NCBI GenBank assembly: GCA_049451635.1
Contig: JBMTVT010000019.1
Location: 1-35,421, forward strand
Source of the DNA: JBMTVT01 sp049451635
Lineage (GTDB): Bacteria; Bacteroidota; Bacteroidia; Flavobacteriales; Flavobacteriaceae
Length of the DNA: 35,421 nucleotides
Direction of reading: 5' to 3'
The first letter of the stretch is position 1, and each line of letters starts with the position of its first letter. Positions 25,417 through 34,171 of the stretch are shown piece by piece. The notes beneath the pieces were generated by a model, which saw only the letters and a list, made by a program, of their open reading frames with translations, searched no databases and was not told the origin of the DNA. The translations under genes were made by a program, and so were the position numbers.

Positions 25417-27906
25417 ATGGCTAAGAATTTAGTGATAGTAGAGTCGCCGGCAAAGGCAAAAACCATTGAAAAATTTCTTGGAAAAGATTTTAAAGTGGAA
25501 TCCAGTTTTGGGCACATTGCCGATTTGCCTTCCAAGGAATTAGGGGTTAATGTTGATGGTGACTTTAAACCAAAATATGAAGTTTCAAAAGACAAAAAGG
25601 CGGTTGTAAAAAAGCTAAAAGACTTAGCAAAAAAAGCAGAAATGGTTTGGCTGGCAAGTGATGAGGACCGAGAGGGAGAGGCCATTGCATGGCATTTGGC
25701 AGAAACTTTAAAATTAGATAAAAACAAAACCAAACGTATCGTTTTTCATGAAATTACTAAATCGGCTATTCAAAAAGCCATTGAAAACCCAAGAGGGATA
25801 GATTACGATTTGGTTGATGCACAGCAAGCACGCCGTGTGTTAGATAGAATTGTAGGATACGAGTTATCACCAGTACTTTGGAGAAAAGTTAAAGGAGGTC
25901 TTTCGGCTGGCCGAGTCCAATCGGTTTCGGTACGTTTAATTGTTGAGAAAGAACGGGAAATTCAAGAATTTACCCCAGTGGCATCTTACAGAATTGATGC
26001 TGAGTTTTCAAATGAAGATGGACAAACCTTTAAAGCGAAGCTCCCAAAGAATTTTTCAACTAAAGCAGAAGCCCGAAAATTTCTAGAACTAAATGCATCA
26101 GCTAGTTTTAAGGTTTCAGATTTACAAAAAAAGCCTGCTAAAAAATCTCCAGCAGCACCATTTACCACATCAACATTACAACAAGAAGCATCTCGTAAAT
26201 TATATTTTTCAGTAAGTAAAACCATGACGATGGCACAACGCCTTTATGAAGCAGGTTTGATTACCTATATGAGAACAGATAGTGTAAACTTATCTGATGA
26301 AGCACGAAAAGGTGCTGAAGCTGAAATAAAAAGTGCTTTTGGAAATGCATACAGTAACCCAAGAAATTATACAGGAAAATCTAAAGGCGCACAAGAAGCC
26401 CACGAAGCTATAAGACCAACTGATTTTTCGTTGCATAGTATCGATTTGGAGTATGACCAAGCACGTTTGTATGATTTAATTTGGAAACGCGCCATAGCAT
26501 CACAAATGAGTGAAGCAGAACTGGAACGTACCAATGTTAAAATAGATGCATCTACACATAATGAGTCTTTTGCAGCCAATGGTGAAGTAATCACTTTTGA
26601 TGGGTTTTTAAAAGTGTATCTTGAAGGAACCGATGATGAAGATGTTGAACAGGAAGGTATGTTGCCCGCAATGAAGATAAATGAAAAGCTATTAAATAAT
26701 TATATTACTGCAACTGAGCGTTACACGCGTCCACCAGCAAGATATACTGAAGCTTCATTGGTTAAGAAGTTAGAAGAGCTTGGTATTGGCCGTCCTTCTA
26801 CTTATGCGCCAACTATTTCAACTATTCAAAATAGAAACTATGTTGAAAAGGGAAGTGTTGAGGGAGAGGAGCGAAACTATTCATATCTTACTTTAAAAAA
26901 AGGTGCAATAAAAGATAAAACGTTGACCGAGAAAGTTGGTTCTGATAAAGGGAAGCTGGTTCCAACTGATATTGGTATGATTGTGACCGATTTTTTAGTA
27001 AATCATTTTGATGCTATTTTAGATTATAATTTTACTGCTAAGGTTGAAGAGGATTTTGATGACATTGCTGAAGGAAAGGAAGATTGGCAAAAAATGATGA
27101 AATCATTCTATAAAAATTTCCATCCAGTTGTTGAAGATGTAAAAGAAAATGCCGATAGAGAATCTGGAGAGCGTGTTCTGGGAACCGATCCCAAAACTGG
27201 TAAGCAAGTTAGTGTGCGTTTAGGCAAGTTTGGGCCTATGGTGCAAATAGGTAAAGTTGAAGATGATGAAAAGCCGCAGTTTGCAAGTTTAAGTCTAGAC
27301 CAACAATTAAATACCATTACTTATGAAGAGGCTATGGATTTATTTAAGCTACCAAAAAGTTTAGGAACTTATCAAGGCGAAGACGTTGAGGTTAATAATG
27401 GTCGTTTTGGGCCATATGTTAAATTTGGTAAAAAGTTTGTGTCACTCCCATTAGGAGTAGACCCTTTGAGTGTAGAATTGGATGAGGCCATCGATTTAAT
27501 TAAAGAAAAGCAAAAAGCCGATGCACCAATATATACATACGAAAATTTGCCTGTGCAAAAAGGTAAAGGACGTTTTGGGCCATTTATAAAATGGAACAAC
27601 ATCTTTATAAACGTAAACAAAAAATACGATTGGGATAACTTATCTGATAAGGATATTGTTGAATTGATTGAAGATAAAATTCAAAAAGAAAAAGATAAAC
27701 TTATCCATAATTGGGAGGATGAAGGCATACGCGTTGAAAAGGCACGTTGGGGCAGACACCACGTTATAAAAGGAAAAACAAAAGTAGAATTAGCTAAAAC
27801 GGTTGATGTTTCTAAAATGACATTGAATGAGGCTAAGGCCCTTATTGAATCGAAAGCACCAAAAAAGAAAACAACCAAGAAAAAAACCGCTTCAAAAAAG
27901 AAGTGA
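25417..27906 (+). CDS. topA: Type IA DNA topoisomerase I
   Basis: 829-residue enzyme relaxing negative supercoils. An N-terminal Toprim domain has VIVESPAKAKTI (6-17) and DEDREGE (82-88, metal-binding). The nucleophile is Y284 in GLITYMRTDS (280-289). Instead of zinc ribbons, the C-terminal third has at least four repeats of the (G)RFGP type (LGKFGP, NGRFGP, GKGRFGP, KARWGR; about 605-785), and the chain contains no cysteine. It ends with a Lys-rich tail (APKKKTTKKKTASKKK) that likely binds DNA. Length and domain order are normal for Bacteroidota. Confidence 0.97.
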   Translation: MAKNLVIVESPAKAKTIEKFLGKDFKVESSFGHIADLPSKELGVNVDGDFKPKYEVSKDKKAVVKKLKDLAKKAEMVWLASDEDREGEAIAWHLAETLKLDKNKTKRIVFHEITKSAIQKAIENPRGIDYDLVDAQQARRVLDRIVGYELSPVLWRKVKGGLSAGRVQSVSVRLIVEKEREIQEFTPVASYRIDAEFSNEDGQTFKAKLPKNFSTKAEARKFLELNASASFKVSDLQKKPAKKSPAAPFTTSTLQQEASRKLYFSVSKTMTMAQRLYEAGLITYMRTDSVNLSDEARKGAEAEIKSAFGNAYSNPRNYTGKSKGAQEAHEAIRPTDFSLHSIDLEYDQARLYDLIWKRAIASQMSEAELERTNVKIDASTHNESFAANGEVITFDGFLKVYLEGTDDEDVEQEGMLPAMKINEKLLNNYITATERYTRPPARYTEASLVKKLEELGIGRPSTYAPTISTIQNRNYVEKGSVEGEERNYSYLTLKKGAIKDKTLTEKVGSDKGKLVPTDIGMIVTDFLVNHFDAILDYNFTAKVEEDFDDIAEGKEDWQKMMKSFYKNFHPVVEDVKENADRESGERVLGTDPKTGKQVSVRLGKFGPMVQIGKVEDDEKPQFASLSLDQQLNTITYEEAMDLFKLPKSLGTYQGEDVEVNNGRFGPYVKFGKKFVSLPLGVDPLSVELDEAIDLIKEKQKADAPIYTYENLPVQKGKGRFGPFIKWNNIFINVNKKYDWDNLSDKDIVELIEDKIQKEKDKLIHNWEDEGIRVEKARWGRHHVIKGKTKVELAKTVDVSKMTLNEAKALIESKAPKKKTTKKKTASKKK

Positions 27907-28031
27907 TTTTAATTCTCAATTAAATTTCAAGATTAAGTTTTTGCAAGTATTTAAATGTAATTTTGAAAAATAATTGCACTTCATCGATTATTTTTAACAT
28001 AAAGCTAATCGAAAACTCATTTATTCTATTG

Positions 28032-28072
28032 ATATTTGTGTATTATCAAAAAATAATAATAAACACAAATAT
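28032..28072. repeat. 10-bp inverted repeat upstream of the arginase-like gene
   Basis: ATATTTGTGT (28032-28041) and its exact reverse complement ACACAAATAT (28063-28072) are separated by 21 nt, ending 14 nt before the ATG at 28087. It may be an operator pair or a weak AU hairpin in the leader. Chance is possible in AT-rich DNA. Confidence 0.5.
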
Positions 28073-28086
28073 TTGCTGTATTATAG

Positions 28087-29253
28087 ATGAACTTTAATTT
28101 TCTATCTCCAGTTCCAGATTCAGTTCTAGCTCATAAGGAATTACTTTCATTACAGGCCTTAGGCAGTAAAATTAAAATTCACTCCGAGAAAGATGGCATT
28201 CCAGATTTAGATGGTGTAAAGATTGCTATAATTGGGGTTCTTGAAAACAGAAATGATATTAATTATATAGGAGAGGGTTTTTGTTTGGACGAAATACGGA
28301 AATCCTTCTATGGGCTTTTTCCAGGGAGTTGGAATACAACCCTTGCCGATTTGGGCGATATAAATAAAGGTGAAAGTGTTGAGGATACGTATTTTGCTTT
28401 AAAAGAGTCGGTTGGTATTCTTGTCAAAAACAACATCATACCTATTATATTGGGAGGATCCCAAGATTTAACCTATGCCAATTACAGAGCGTATGATACT
28501 TTAATTCCTATGGTTAATATTGTAAATGTTGATGCTAAGTTTAACTTAGGGGATTCTACAAAACCTATAAAGAACAACAGTTTTGTTGGTAAAATTATTT
28601 TAGATAAACCTTACAATCTTTTTAATTATGCAACCATTGGTTACCAAACCTATTTTAATTCGCAAGAAGAGATAGATTTAATGGATAGTCTATATTTTGA
28701 ATCATACAGATTGGGGCAAATATCAAAAGACATAGCTATTGTAGAGCCAGTTTTAAGAGATGCCAATATTGTAACAATAGATTTAACATCAGTAAAAGCA
28801 TCAGAAGTTAGCAGGAAACAAAAATATTCTCCAAATGGTTTAAACGGAAAAGAGATATGTGCCATAGCAAGATATGCAGGTATAAGTAATAAGGTTACTT
28901 CATTTGGTATTTATGAATACAAGCCCTCAAAGGATGATGATATGACCTCTATGTTAATATCACAAATGATATGGTATTTTATAGAGGGGGTTAATTTTAG
29001 AGTTAAAGATGATGACTTTACCAATGATAATAATTACCAGAAGTTTATAACATTGGTAGATTCGGAAAAATTGGTGTTCTATAAAAGCAATAAAACGGGA
29101 AGATGGTGGATTGAAATACCTTTTTTAACGGAAGTTAATAATAAATTAAAAAGACACACGTTATTACCTTGCATGCATCAAGATTACTTAGACGCCTGTA
29201 ATAACAAAGTGCCAGACCGTTGGTATAAGGCGTTTCAGAAGAATACTGTATAA
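28087..29253 (+). CDS. Arginase/formimidoylglutamase-fold protein with degraded metal site
   Basis: 388 residues of ureohydrolase fold (about 45-300) plus a C-terminal extension. Family members bind two Mn ions through GGDH, DAHxD and SxDxDxxDP. Here these read GGSQD (123-127), DAKFN (149-153) and IDLTSVKAS (231-239), so only the first Asp of each of the last two motifs (D149, D232) survives, and the His ligands are replaced by Gln126 and Lys151. Catalysis by the usual mechanism is unlikely. Automatic labels would call it formimidoylglutamase or arginase. It lies between topA and gldK, possibly cotranscribed with neither, and may be a structural or regulatory protein. Confidence 0.83.
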   Translation: MNFNFLSPVPDSVLAHKELLSLQALGSKIKIHSEKDGIPDLDGVKIAIIGVLENRNDINYIGEGFCLDEIRKSFYGLFPGSWNTTLADLGDINKGESVEDTYFALKESVGILVKNNIIPIILGGSQDLTYANYRAYDTLIPMVNIVNVDAKFNLGDSTKPIKNNSFVGKIILDKPYNLFNYATIGYQTYFNSQEEIDLMDSLYFESYRLGQISKDIAIVEPVLRDANIVTIDLTSVKASEVSRKQKYSPNGLNGKEICAIARYAGISNKVTSFGIYEYKPSKDDDMTSMLISQMIWYFIEGVNFRVKDDDFTNDNNYQKFITLVDSEKLVFYKSNKTGRWWIEIPFLTEVNNKLKRHTLLPCMHQDYLDACNNKVPDRWYKAFQKNTV

Positions 29254-29336
29254 TAGACAAAGTATGGTCAAACAAGCTATTTCATCGTTTAAATGTAATT
29301 TTTTTACGATGAAATGTAAATTTTTCAGATAAAAAG

Positions 29337-29367
29337 TTGTTTTTTAAAAAATATATAAATATGTTTA
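29337..29367 (+). promoter_or_regulatory. Candidate promoter of the gldKLMN operon
   Basis: TTG (29337-29339; preceded by G rather than T), a 20-nt spacer and TATGTTTA (29360-29367, one mismatch to TAnnTTTG) lie about 50 nt upstream of the gldK ATG. Confidence 0.4.
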
Positions 29368-29417
29368 CGCTCTCAAATAATGAAGCTAAAATAATTAACC
29401 TCGAGTTTTCTATTGAT

Positions 29418-30779
29418 ATGAAGAAGTTTATTTTATTAACCTCAGTAGTATTAATTCTAGCTAGTTGTGGCTCTAAAGATAGAGGCGAGCTAGTAGGTAT
29501 TAAAGGAAAAAAATGGCATCCAGAAAAGCCATATGGTATGGAACTTATTCCGGGCGGTGCATTTATAATGGGTAAAGCAGATGATGATCTTGCTGCAATT
29601 CAGGATGCGCCTTCAAAAACGGTAACTGTTAGGGCCTTTTATATGGACGCGACAGAAATAACGAATAGCGAATACCGTCAATTTGTAAATTGGGTAAGAG
29701 ATTCAATTGTTAGAATGAAATTAGCCGTTTTAGCAGATGAGGTTGGAAAAGCGCCTGAAGATGGTGGTATTGGTGAATATGCATTTAAAGATGCCGATAC
29801 AGCCAACATGTCTGTTTATGAAAATTATATGTTTGAAAACTATACAGGTTTAGGGCCAACAGGATATGAAGGAAGAAAATTAAACAAAGATGTTGATTTA
29901 ATTTTTGACACCTCTGAATATCCAGATGAATACTACACCGAAGTAATGGACACTATGTATTTACCATTAGAAGAGTCTTATAATGGGCAACGCACATGGG
30001 ATGTGAAAAAGTTTAAATTCCAGTACAGTTACATGGATGTTCAGGAAGCTGCTAGAAATAGAGGTATCAGCAGAAAAGACGCTATAGTTAAAGAAGAAAT
30101 TGAAGTTTACCCTGATACCACAGTATGGATTAGAGATTTTGCTTACTCATACAATGAGCCCATGCACAACGATTATTTCTGGCATGATGCTTACAGTGAG
30201 TATCCAGTAGTTGGGGTAACTTGGAAACAAGCAAAAGCATTTTGTGAGTGGAGAACCATAAACAAAAACTCTTATCAAAAATCTAAAAAAGGAGCCGCTA
30301 TGGTTAACACTTTCAGATTACCATCTGAAGCAGAGTGGGAGTATGCTGCAAGAGGTGGTTTGCAAGCTGCTACATACCCTTGGGGTGGTCCTTACACTAA
30401 GAGCGATAGAGGCTGTTTTATGGCAAACTTTAAACCTGTAAGAGGAGATTATACGGCAGATGGAGCTTTATATACTGTTGAAGCAAAATCTTATGAGCCC
30501 AATGATTACAATCTTTACAACATGGCAGGGAATGTGTCTGAGTGGGTAAATGCATCTTACGATCCATCAGCCTATCAGTATACATCAACAATAAACCCAA
30601 GTGTTAATGATAAAAACAACCAGCGTAAAATTGTACGTGGTGGTTCTTGGAAAGATGTAGCATACTTTTTACAAGTAAGCTCAAGAGATTATGAATATGC
30701 TGATTCGGCAAGAAGTTACATAGGTTTCAGAACCGTTCAAGATTACATGGGGACAAAAGTAACCAAGAATGGAAACTAA
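29418..30779 (+). CDS. gldK: Type IX secretion/gliding lipoprotein GldK
   Basis: The ATG at 29418 gives 453 residues and a clean lipoprotein signal (MKKFILLTSVVLILASC, lipobox LASC, Cys17), so the in-frame TTG 81 nt further upstream is rejected as start. The rest is a formylglycine-generating-enzyme/sulfatase-modifying fold: MELIPGGAFIMG (41-52), FRLPSEAEWEYAARGG, YPWGGPY, NMAGNVSEWVNASYD and VRGGSW (406-411). In known systems GldK forms a periplasmic ring with GldN under the outer membrane. First gene of the gldKLMN operon; 83 nt separates it from gldL. Confidence 0.95.
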   Translation: MKKFILLTSVVLILASCGSKDRGELVGIKGKKWHPEKPYGMELIPGGAFIMGKADDDLAAIQDAPSKTVTVRAFYMDATEITNSEYRQFVNWVRDSIVRMKLAVLADEVGKAPEDGGIGEYAFKDADTANMSVYENYMFENYTGLGPTGYEGRKLNKDVDLIFDTSEYPDEYYTEVMDTMYLPLEESYNGQRTWDVKKFKFQYSYMDVQEAARNRGISRKDAIVKEEIEVYPDTTVWIRDFAYSYNEPMHNDYFWHDAYSEYPVVGVTWKQAKAFCEWRTINKNSYQKSKKGAAMVNTFRLPSEAEWEYAARGGLQAATYPWGGPYTKSDRGCFMANFKPVRGDYTADGALYTVEAKSYEPNDYNLYNMAGNVSEWVNASYDPSAYQYTSTINPSVNDKNNQRKIVRGGSWKDVAYFLQVSSRDYEYADSARSYIGFRTVQDYMGTKVTKNGN

Positions 30780-30810
30780 AAATTAGAATCAAATCAATTT
30801 ACAATAATAA

Positions 30811-30823
30811 CTATTAATTAACC
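30811..30823 (+). repeat. 13-bp leader motif shared by gldL and gldM (gldL copy)
   Basis: CTATTAATTAACC is identical to the sequence at 31528-31540 before gldM. It contains the palindrome TTAATTAA and lies 39 nt before the gldL ATG. Confidence 0.5.
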
Positions 30824-30845
30824 TACTTAAGTATAACCTACTTAA
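30819..30845 (+). repeat. 12-bp tandem direct repeat in the gldL leader
   Basis: TAACCTACTTAA occurs at 30819-30830 and again at 30834-30845, separated by GTA, 17 nt upstream of gldL. It may reflect duplication or a short regulatory site. Confidence 0.6.
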
Positions 30846-30862
30846 ATTTAAAATCGAAAATT

Positions 30863-31504
30863 ATGGCAAAGTCAAAAGCAAACAAAAGGTTCATGAACAT
30901 GGCTTACGGATTAGGAGCAGCAATTGTTATTCTAGGAGCATTATTCAAAATCACCCACATGGAATTTGGATTCCTTACTGGCAACTTCATGTTAACATTG
31001 GGTTTAATTACTGAAGCAATCATATTTGCGTTATCAGCATTCGAACCTGTAGATGATGAATTGGATTGGTCTTTAGTGTATCCAGAATTATCTGGAGGAC
31101 AATCAAGTAAAAAAGAAGGAAAAGAAGATGCACAAGGGTTGCTATCTAAAAAATTAGACGAATTATTAAAAGAAGCTAAAATTGATGGTGAATTAATTGC
31201 AAGTTTAGGAGACAGTATTAAAAACTTTGAAGGTGCTGCGAAGAATATGGGATCAACTGTTGATTCAATTGAAGCTAGCAAAAAATATGGTGAAGAACTA
31301 TCATTGGCAGCTGCTCAAATGGAATCATTAAATAGCCTGTACAAAGTACAATTAGAAAGTATTAATAGACAAGCAGTTATCAATGAAGAGTCTGTTGAAA
31401 ATGCTGCTAAGTTAAAAGAACAAATGCAATCTTTAGCATCAAACTTATCATCTTTAAATGGTGTATATGGTGGTATGCTTTCTGCAATGAACAAAACTAA
31501 TTAG
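30863..31504 (+). CDS. gldL: Type IX secretion motor subunit GldL
   Basis: 213 residues. Two N-terminal membrane helices (about 14-30 and 37-58) contain charged residues: K29, H32, E34 and E51, with E61 at the membrane edge. By position E51 matches the transmembrane glutamate known to be needed for the proton-driven motor in the Flavobacterium johnsoniae protein. The remainder (about 75-213) is a cytoplasmic alpha-helical domain (LSKKLDELLKEAKID, then coiled-coil-like repeats). GldL forms the pentameric cage around the GldM dimer in the inner membrane. Confidence 0.95.
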   Translation: MAKSKANKRFMNMAYGLGAAIVILGALFKITHMEFGFLTGNFMLTLGLITEAIIFALSAFEPVDDELDWSLVYPELSGGQSSKKEGKEDAQGLLSKKLDELLKEAKIDGELIASLGDSIKNFEGAAKNMGSTVDSIEASKKYGEELSLAAAQMESLNSLYKVQLESINRQAVINEESVENAAKLKEQMQSLASNLSSLNGVYGGMLSAMNKTN

Positions 31505-31527
31505 GAACGTTATTAATTCCCAAATCA

Positions 31528-31540
31528 CTATTAATTAACC
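31528..31540 (+). repeat. 13-bp leader motif shared by gldL and gldM (gldM copy)
   Basis: CTATTAATTAACC, identical to 30811-30823, 17 nt before the gldM ATG. Absent from the gldN leader. Confidence 0.5.
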
Positions 31541-31557
31541 AAAAAACCTAATTAAAC

Positions 31558-33117
31558 ATGGCAGGAGGAAAATTATCACCCAGACAGAAAATGATTAATC
31601 TGATGTATTTAATATTTATAGCGATGCTAGCTTTAAATATGTCTAAAGAAGTGCTTTCAGCCTTCGGATTAATGAACGAAAAGCTTACAGAATCTAACAG
31701 TGCCGCATCATTACGTAATGATAGTTTTATGGCTAACTTAGAACAAAAAGCTACAGATCAACCTGAAAAGTACGTGCCTTTAAAATCTAAAGCAGATCAA
31801 ATTGATGCTCTAGCAAAGAAATTTGATTCCTATTTGGAAGAATTAAAAGGTAAAATGACGGCTACAGTTGATAACCCAACCGATTACGAAATTATGGATA
31901 AAGGTGATTACCTTGACAATAATTTCTTTAAGGGAGACAAAATAAAACCTGAAGGACAAGAATTTCTAAAGCAAATAGCAGATTACAGAGATGGTGTTGT
32001 TAAGATTTTATCTGACGAAAAAGGAATGGAAAACGTTGTTAAAGACGTAAAAAAGAAATTTAGTACAGATCCAGTTGTAAACAGAGATGGTATTAAAGTG
32101 GATTGGTTAGACTACCATTACAAAGGGTTTCCTTTAGTAGCTTCCTTAACCAAAATGACACAATTACAATCTGATATCAAGACTACAGAATCTGAAGTAT
32201 TGTCTACTATGCTGCAAGGTACACTTTCAAGTGAAGTGTCTATGACAAACTATACAACCTTAATGGAAACGTCTAAATCAGCTTATTTTAATGGTGAGCA
32301 ATTTGATGGACAAATTGTATTAGGTCGAAAAGATGCTTCAACTAAACCTAGTAGAGTTGAATTAACTTTAGATGGTAGAAAATTGAGTGAAAACCAATAT
32401 TCTATTGAAGATGGTAAAGTAAAGCTTAAAATAGGTACAGGTGGTGTAGGCGAACACAAAATTGAAGGTAAATTAATCTTTGCCCAAGATGGTGAAGAGG
32501 TTGAGGTACCTGTGAGTCAATCTTTTGCTACCGTTGCAAAACCAAATGCAGCTACTATTTCTGCCGATAAGATGAATGTGGTTTACCGTGGAGTTAAAAA
32601 CCCAATGACTATTTCATTTGCTGGTATAGCAGATAATAATGTTACCGCTTCTGCACAAGGATTAAACAGAATAAGTGGTAGTAAATATATCATGGATGCT
32701 ACTAGAATTCAGGGTAGAGAAGTTACTATTAATGTAACCGGAAAAATAGATGGACAAAGCGTAAGCGATAGAGCTACATTCAGAATTAAAGATTTACCAA
32801 AGCCAACAGGAACTGTAAGAGGTGAAGACGGTGCTATAAAAATGCAACGTAACGCTCTAGAGATTTCAACAATTGGTGCTAAGTTTGATGATTTTGATTT
32901 TGAATTGCCTTTACGTGTTACCGGATTTAAGTTTAAAGTTGCTGGTCAACCTACAATAAATGTTAACGGAAACAAGTTAGATAGTAGAGCAAAACAAGCA
33001 TTAAGCAAAGCAAAGCGTGGGTCGGATGTTCAAATATTTGACATTGAAGCTAAAGCCAATGGCGTTAGTGTGATACTTAAAAAAGTATCTCCAGTTTTTG
33101 TTGAGTTAACAAACTAA
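31558..33117 (+). CDS. gldM: Type IX secretion motor subunit GldM
   Basis: 519 residues with one N-terminal membrane helix (about 10-30, MINLMYLIFIAMLALNMSKEVLSAF) and a long periplasmic part. This part folds into four tandem domains in the family; residue stretches VSMTNYTTLMETSKSAYFNGE and GVKNPMTISFAGI mark the later beta-rich domains, and NALEISTIGAKFDDFDFEL begins the last. GldM links the inner-membrane GldL motor to the GldK-GldN ring and transmits torque. Spacing to gldL is 53 nt and to gldN 59 nt. Confidence 0.96.
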   Translation: MAGGKLSPRQKMINLMYLIFIAMLALNMSKEVLSAFGLMNEKLTESNSAASLRNDSFMANLEQKATDQPEKYVPLKSKADQIDALAKKFDSYLEELKGKMTATVDNPTDYEIMDKGDYLDNNFFKGDKIKPEGQEFLKQIADYRDGVVKILSDEKGMENVVKDVKKKFSTDPVVNRDGIKVDWLDYHYKGFPLVASLTKMTQLQSDIKTTESEVLSTMLQGTLSSEVSMTNYTTLMETSKSAYFNGEQFDGQIVLGRKDASTKPSRVELTLDGRKLSENQYSIEDGKVKLKIGTGGVGEHKIEGKLIFAQDGEEVEVPVSQSFATVAKPNAATISADKMNVVYRGVKNPMTISFAGIADNNVTASAQGLNRISGSKYIMDATRIQGREVTINVTGKIDGQSVSDRATFRIKDLPKPTGTVRGEDGAIKMQRNALEISTIGAKFDDFDFELPLRVTGFKFKVAGQPTINVNGNKLDSRAKQALSKAKRGSDVQIFDIEAKANGVSVILKKVSPVFVELTN

Positions 33118-33176
33118 ACCTACTGGTATTAACGTTAAGTTATTACTATAGAATAAAAATGTAAAATAAGATTAAG

Positions 33177-34067
33177 ATGAAATTAAAGAGTTTTTTATTA
33201 ACCGTTGCTACTGTTTTAACAGCATCAAGTATGATTGCTCAAGCCAATATATTAAATGCTAAAAGCCCAGAAGAAATAGGTGTAAGAACAGAAGCTCAAA
33301 AGGCAGTTGACAATGATAAACCATTGGAATATGGTTATGTTGACGATAGAGATATCTTGTTTTCTAAGATGGTATGGGAAAAAATAGTTCTTGATGAACG
33401 CGCAAACTTCCCACTTTACTATCCTATTGACACTAACAATATTGGTAGTGATAGAAGATCGCTATACGATGTGCTCATGAAAGCTATTAAAGATGGTGAC
33501 ATAGAAAATATCTATGATGACTCTTATTTTACAACTAAGCGTACATTAAAAGACATTGAAGCTGCCTTAATAAAAATTGATACTACTGAGTTAGGTATTG
33601 AGCAATTAAATGCAGGTGAAGAATTATCTTCAGAATACATTAACAGAAGAGATATAACTGCTGCAGATATTAAAGAGTACCGTATTAAGGGTCTTTGGTA
33701 TTTTGATAAGCGTCAAGCTGAAATGAAATACAGATTGCTTGGTATTGCTCCAGTGGCGCCAGATGTTAACTTTATTGATCAAGAGCAACCAGATTTAGTA
33801 CCTTTATTTTGGGTGTTTTTCCCAGATGCAAGAAAGGTATTGCATGAGGCCAAATCTTTCAATAATAAAAATAGTTCTATGCCGTTCTCTTTTGACCATG
33901 TTTTAAACGCACGACGTTTTCAAGGTTATATTTATAGAGAGGAGAATGTACAAGGTGATAGAGCTGTAACTGAATATGTATCACAAAATGCTTTAATGCA
34001 ATTACTGGAATCTGAAAGAATTAAAGAGAAAATTAGAGATTTTGAATTAGATATGTGGACATATTAA
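33177..34067 (+). CDS. gldN: Type IX secretion/gliding protein GldN
   Basis: 296 residues with a cleavable signal peptide (about 1-22, ending MIAQA). The mature part is the conserved GldN/PorN domain: YGYVDDRDILFSKMVWEKI (about 53-71), RRSLYDVLMKAIKDG, IKEYRIKGLWYFDKRQAEMKYRLLGIAPV, and VPLFWVFFPDARKVLHE. It binds GldK and GldM in the periplasm. Last gene of the operon; a hairpin terminator follows 22 nt downstream. Confidence 0.96.
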   Translation: MKLKSFLLTVATVLTASSMIAQANILNAKSPEEIGVRTEAQKAVDNDKPLEYGYVDDRDILFSKMVWEKIVLDERANFPLYYPIDTNNIGSDRRSLYDVLMKAIKDGDIENIYDDSYFTTKRTLKDIEAALIKIDTTELGIEQLNAGEELSSEYINRRDITAADIKEYRIKGLWYFDKRQAEMKYRLLGIAPVAPDVNFIDQEQPDLVPLFWVFFPDARKVLHEAKSFNNKNSSMPFSFDHVLNARRFQGYIYREENVQGDRAVTEYVSQNALMQLLESERIKEKIRDFELDMWTY

Positions 34068-34088
34068 TTTGAATAATCTTATAATAAA

Positions 34089-34121
34089 TAAAAAAGCCTG
34101 CTTTTAAAGTGGGCTTTTTTA
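34089..34121. terminator. Terminator of the gldKLMN operon
   Basis: AAAAAGCC (34091-34098) pairs with GGCTTTTT (34112-34119), extended inwards with two G-T wobbles, and runs into TTTATTTATAC. It lies 22 nt after the gldN stop and could also act on the other strand. Confidence 0.75.
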
Positions 34122-34171
34122 TTTATACTAAATTATAGTAGTTAGCATAATCTATTTTATCTTCGCATACA

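Noticed and set aside
29337..29417. Upstream TTG start for gldK
   Set aside because: The ATG at 29418 gives a perfect lipoprotein signal (LASC), while the extension would destroy it.
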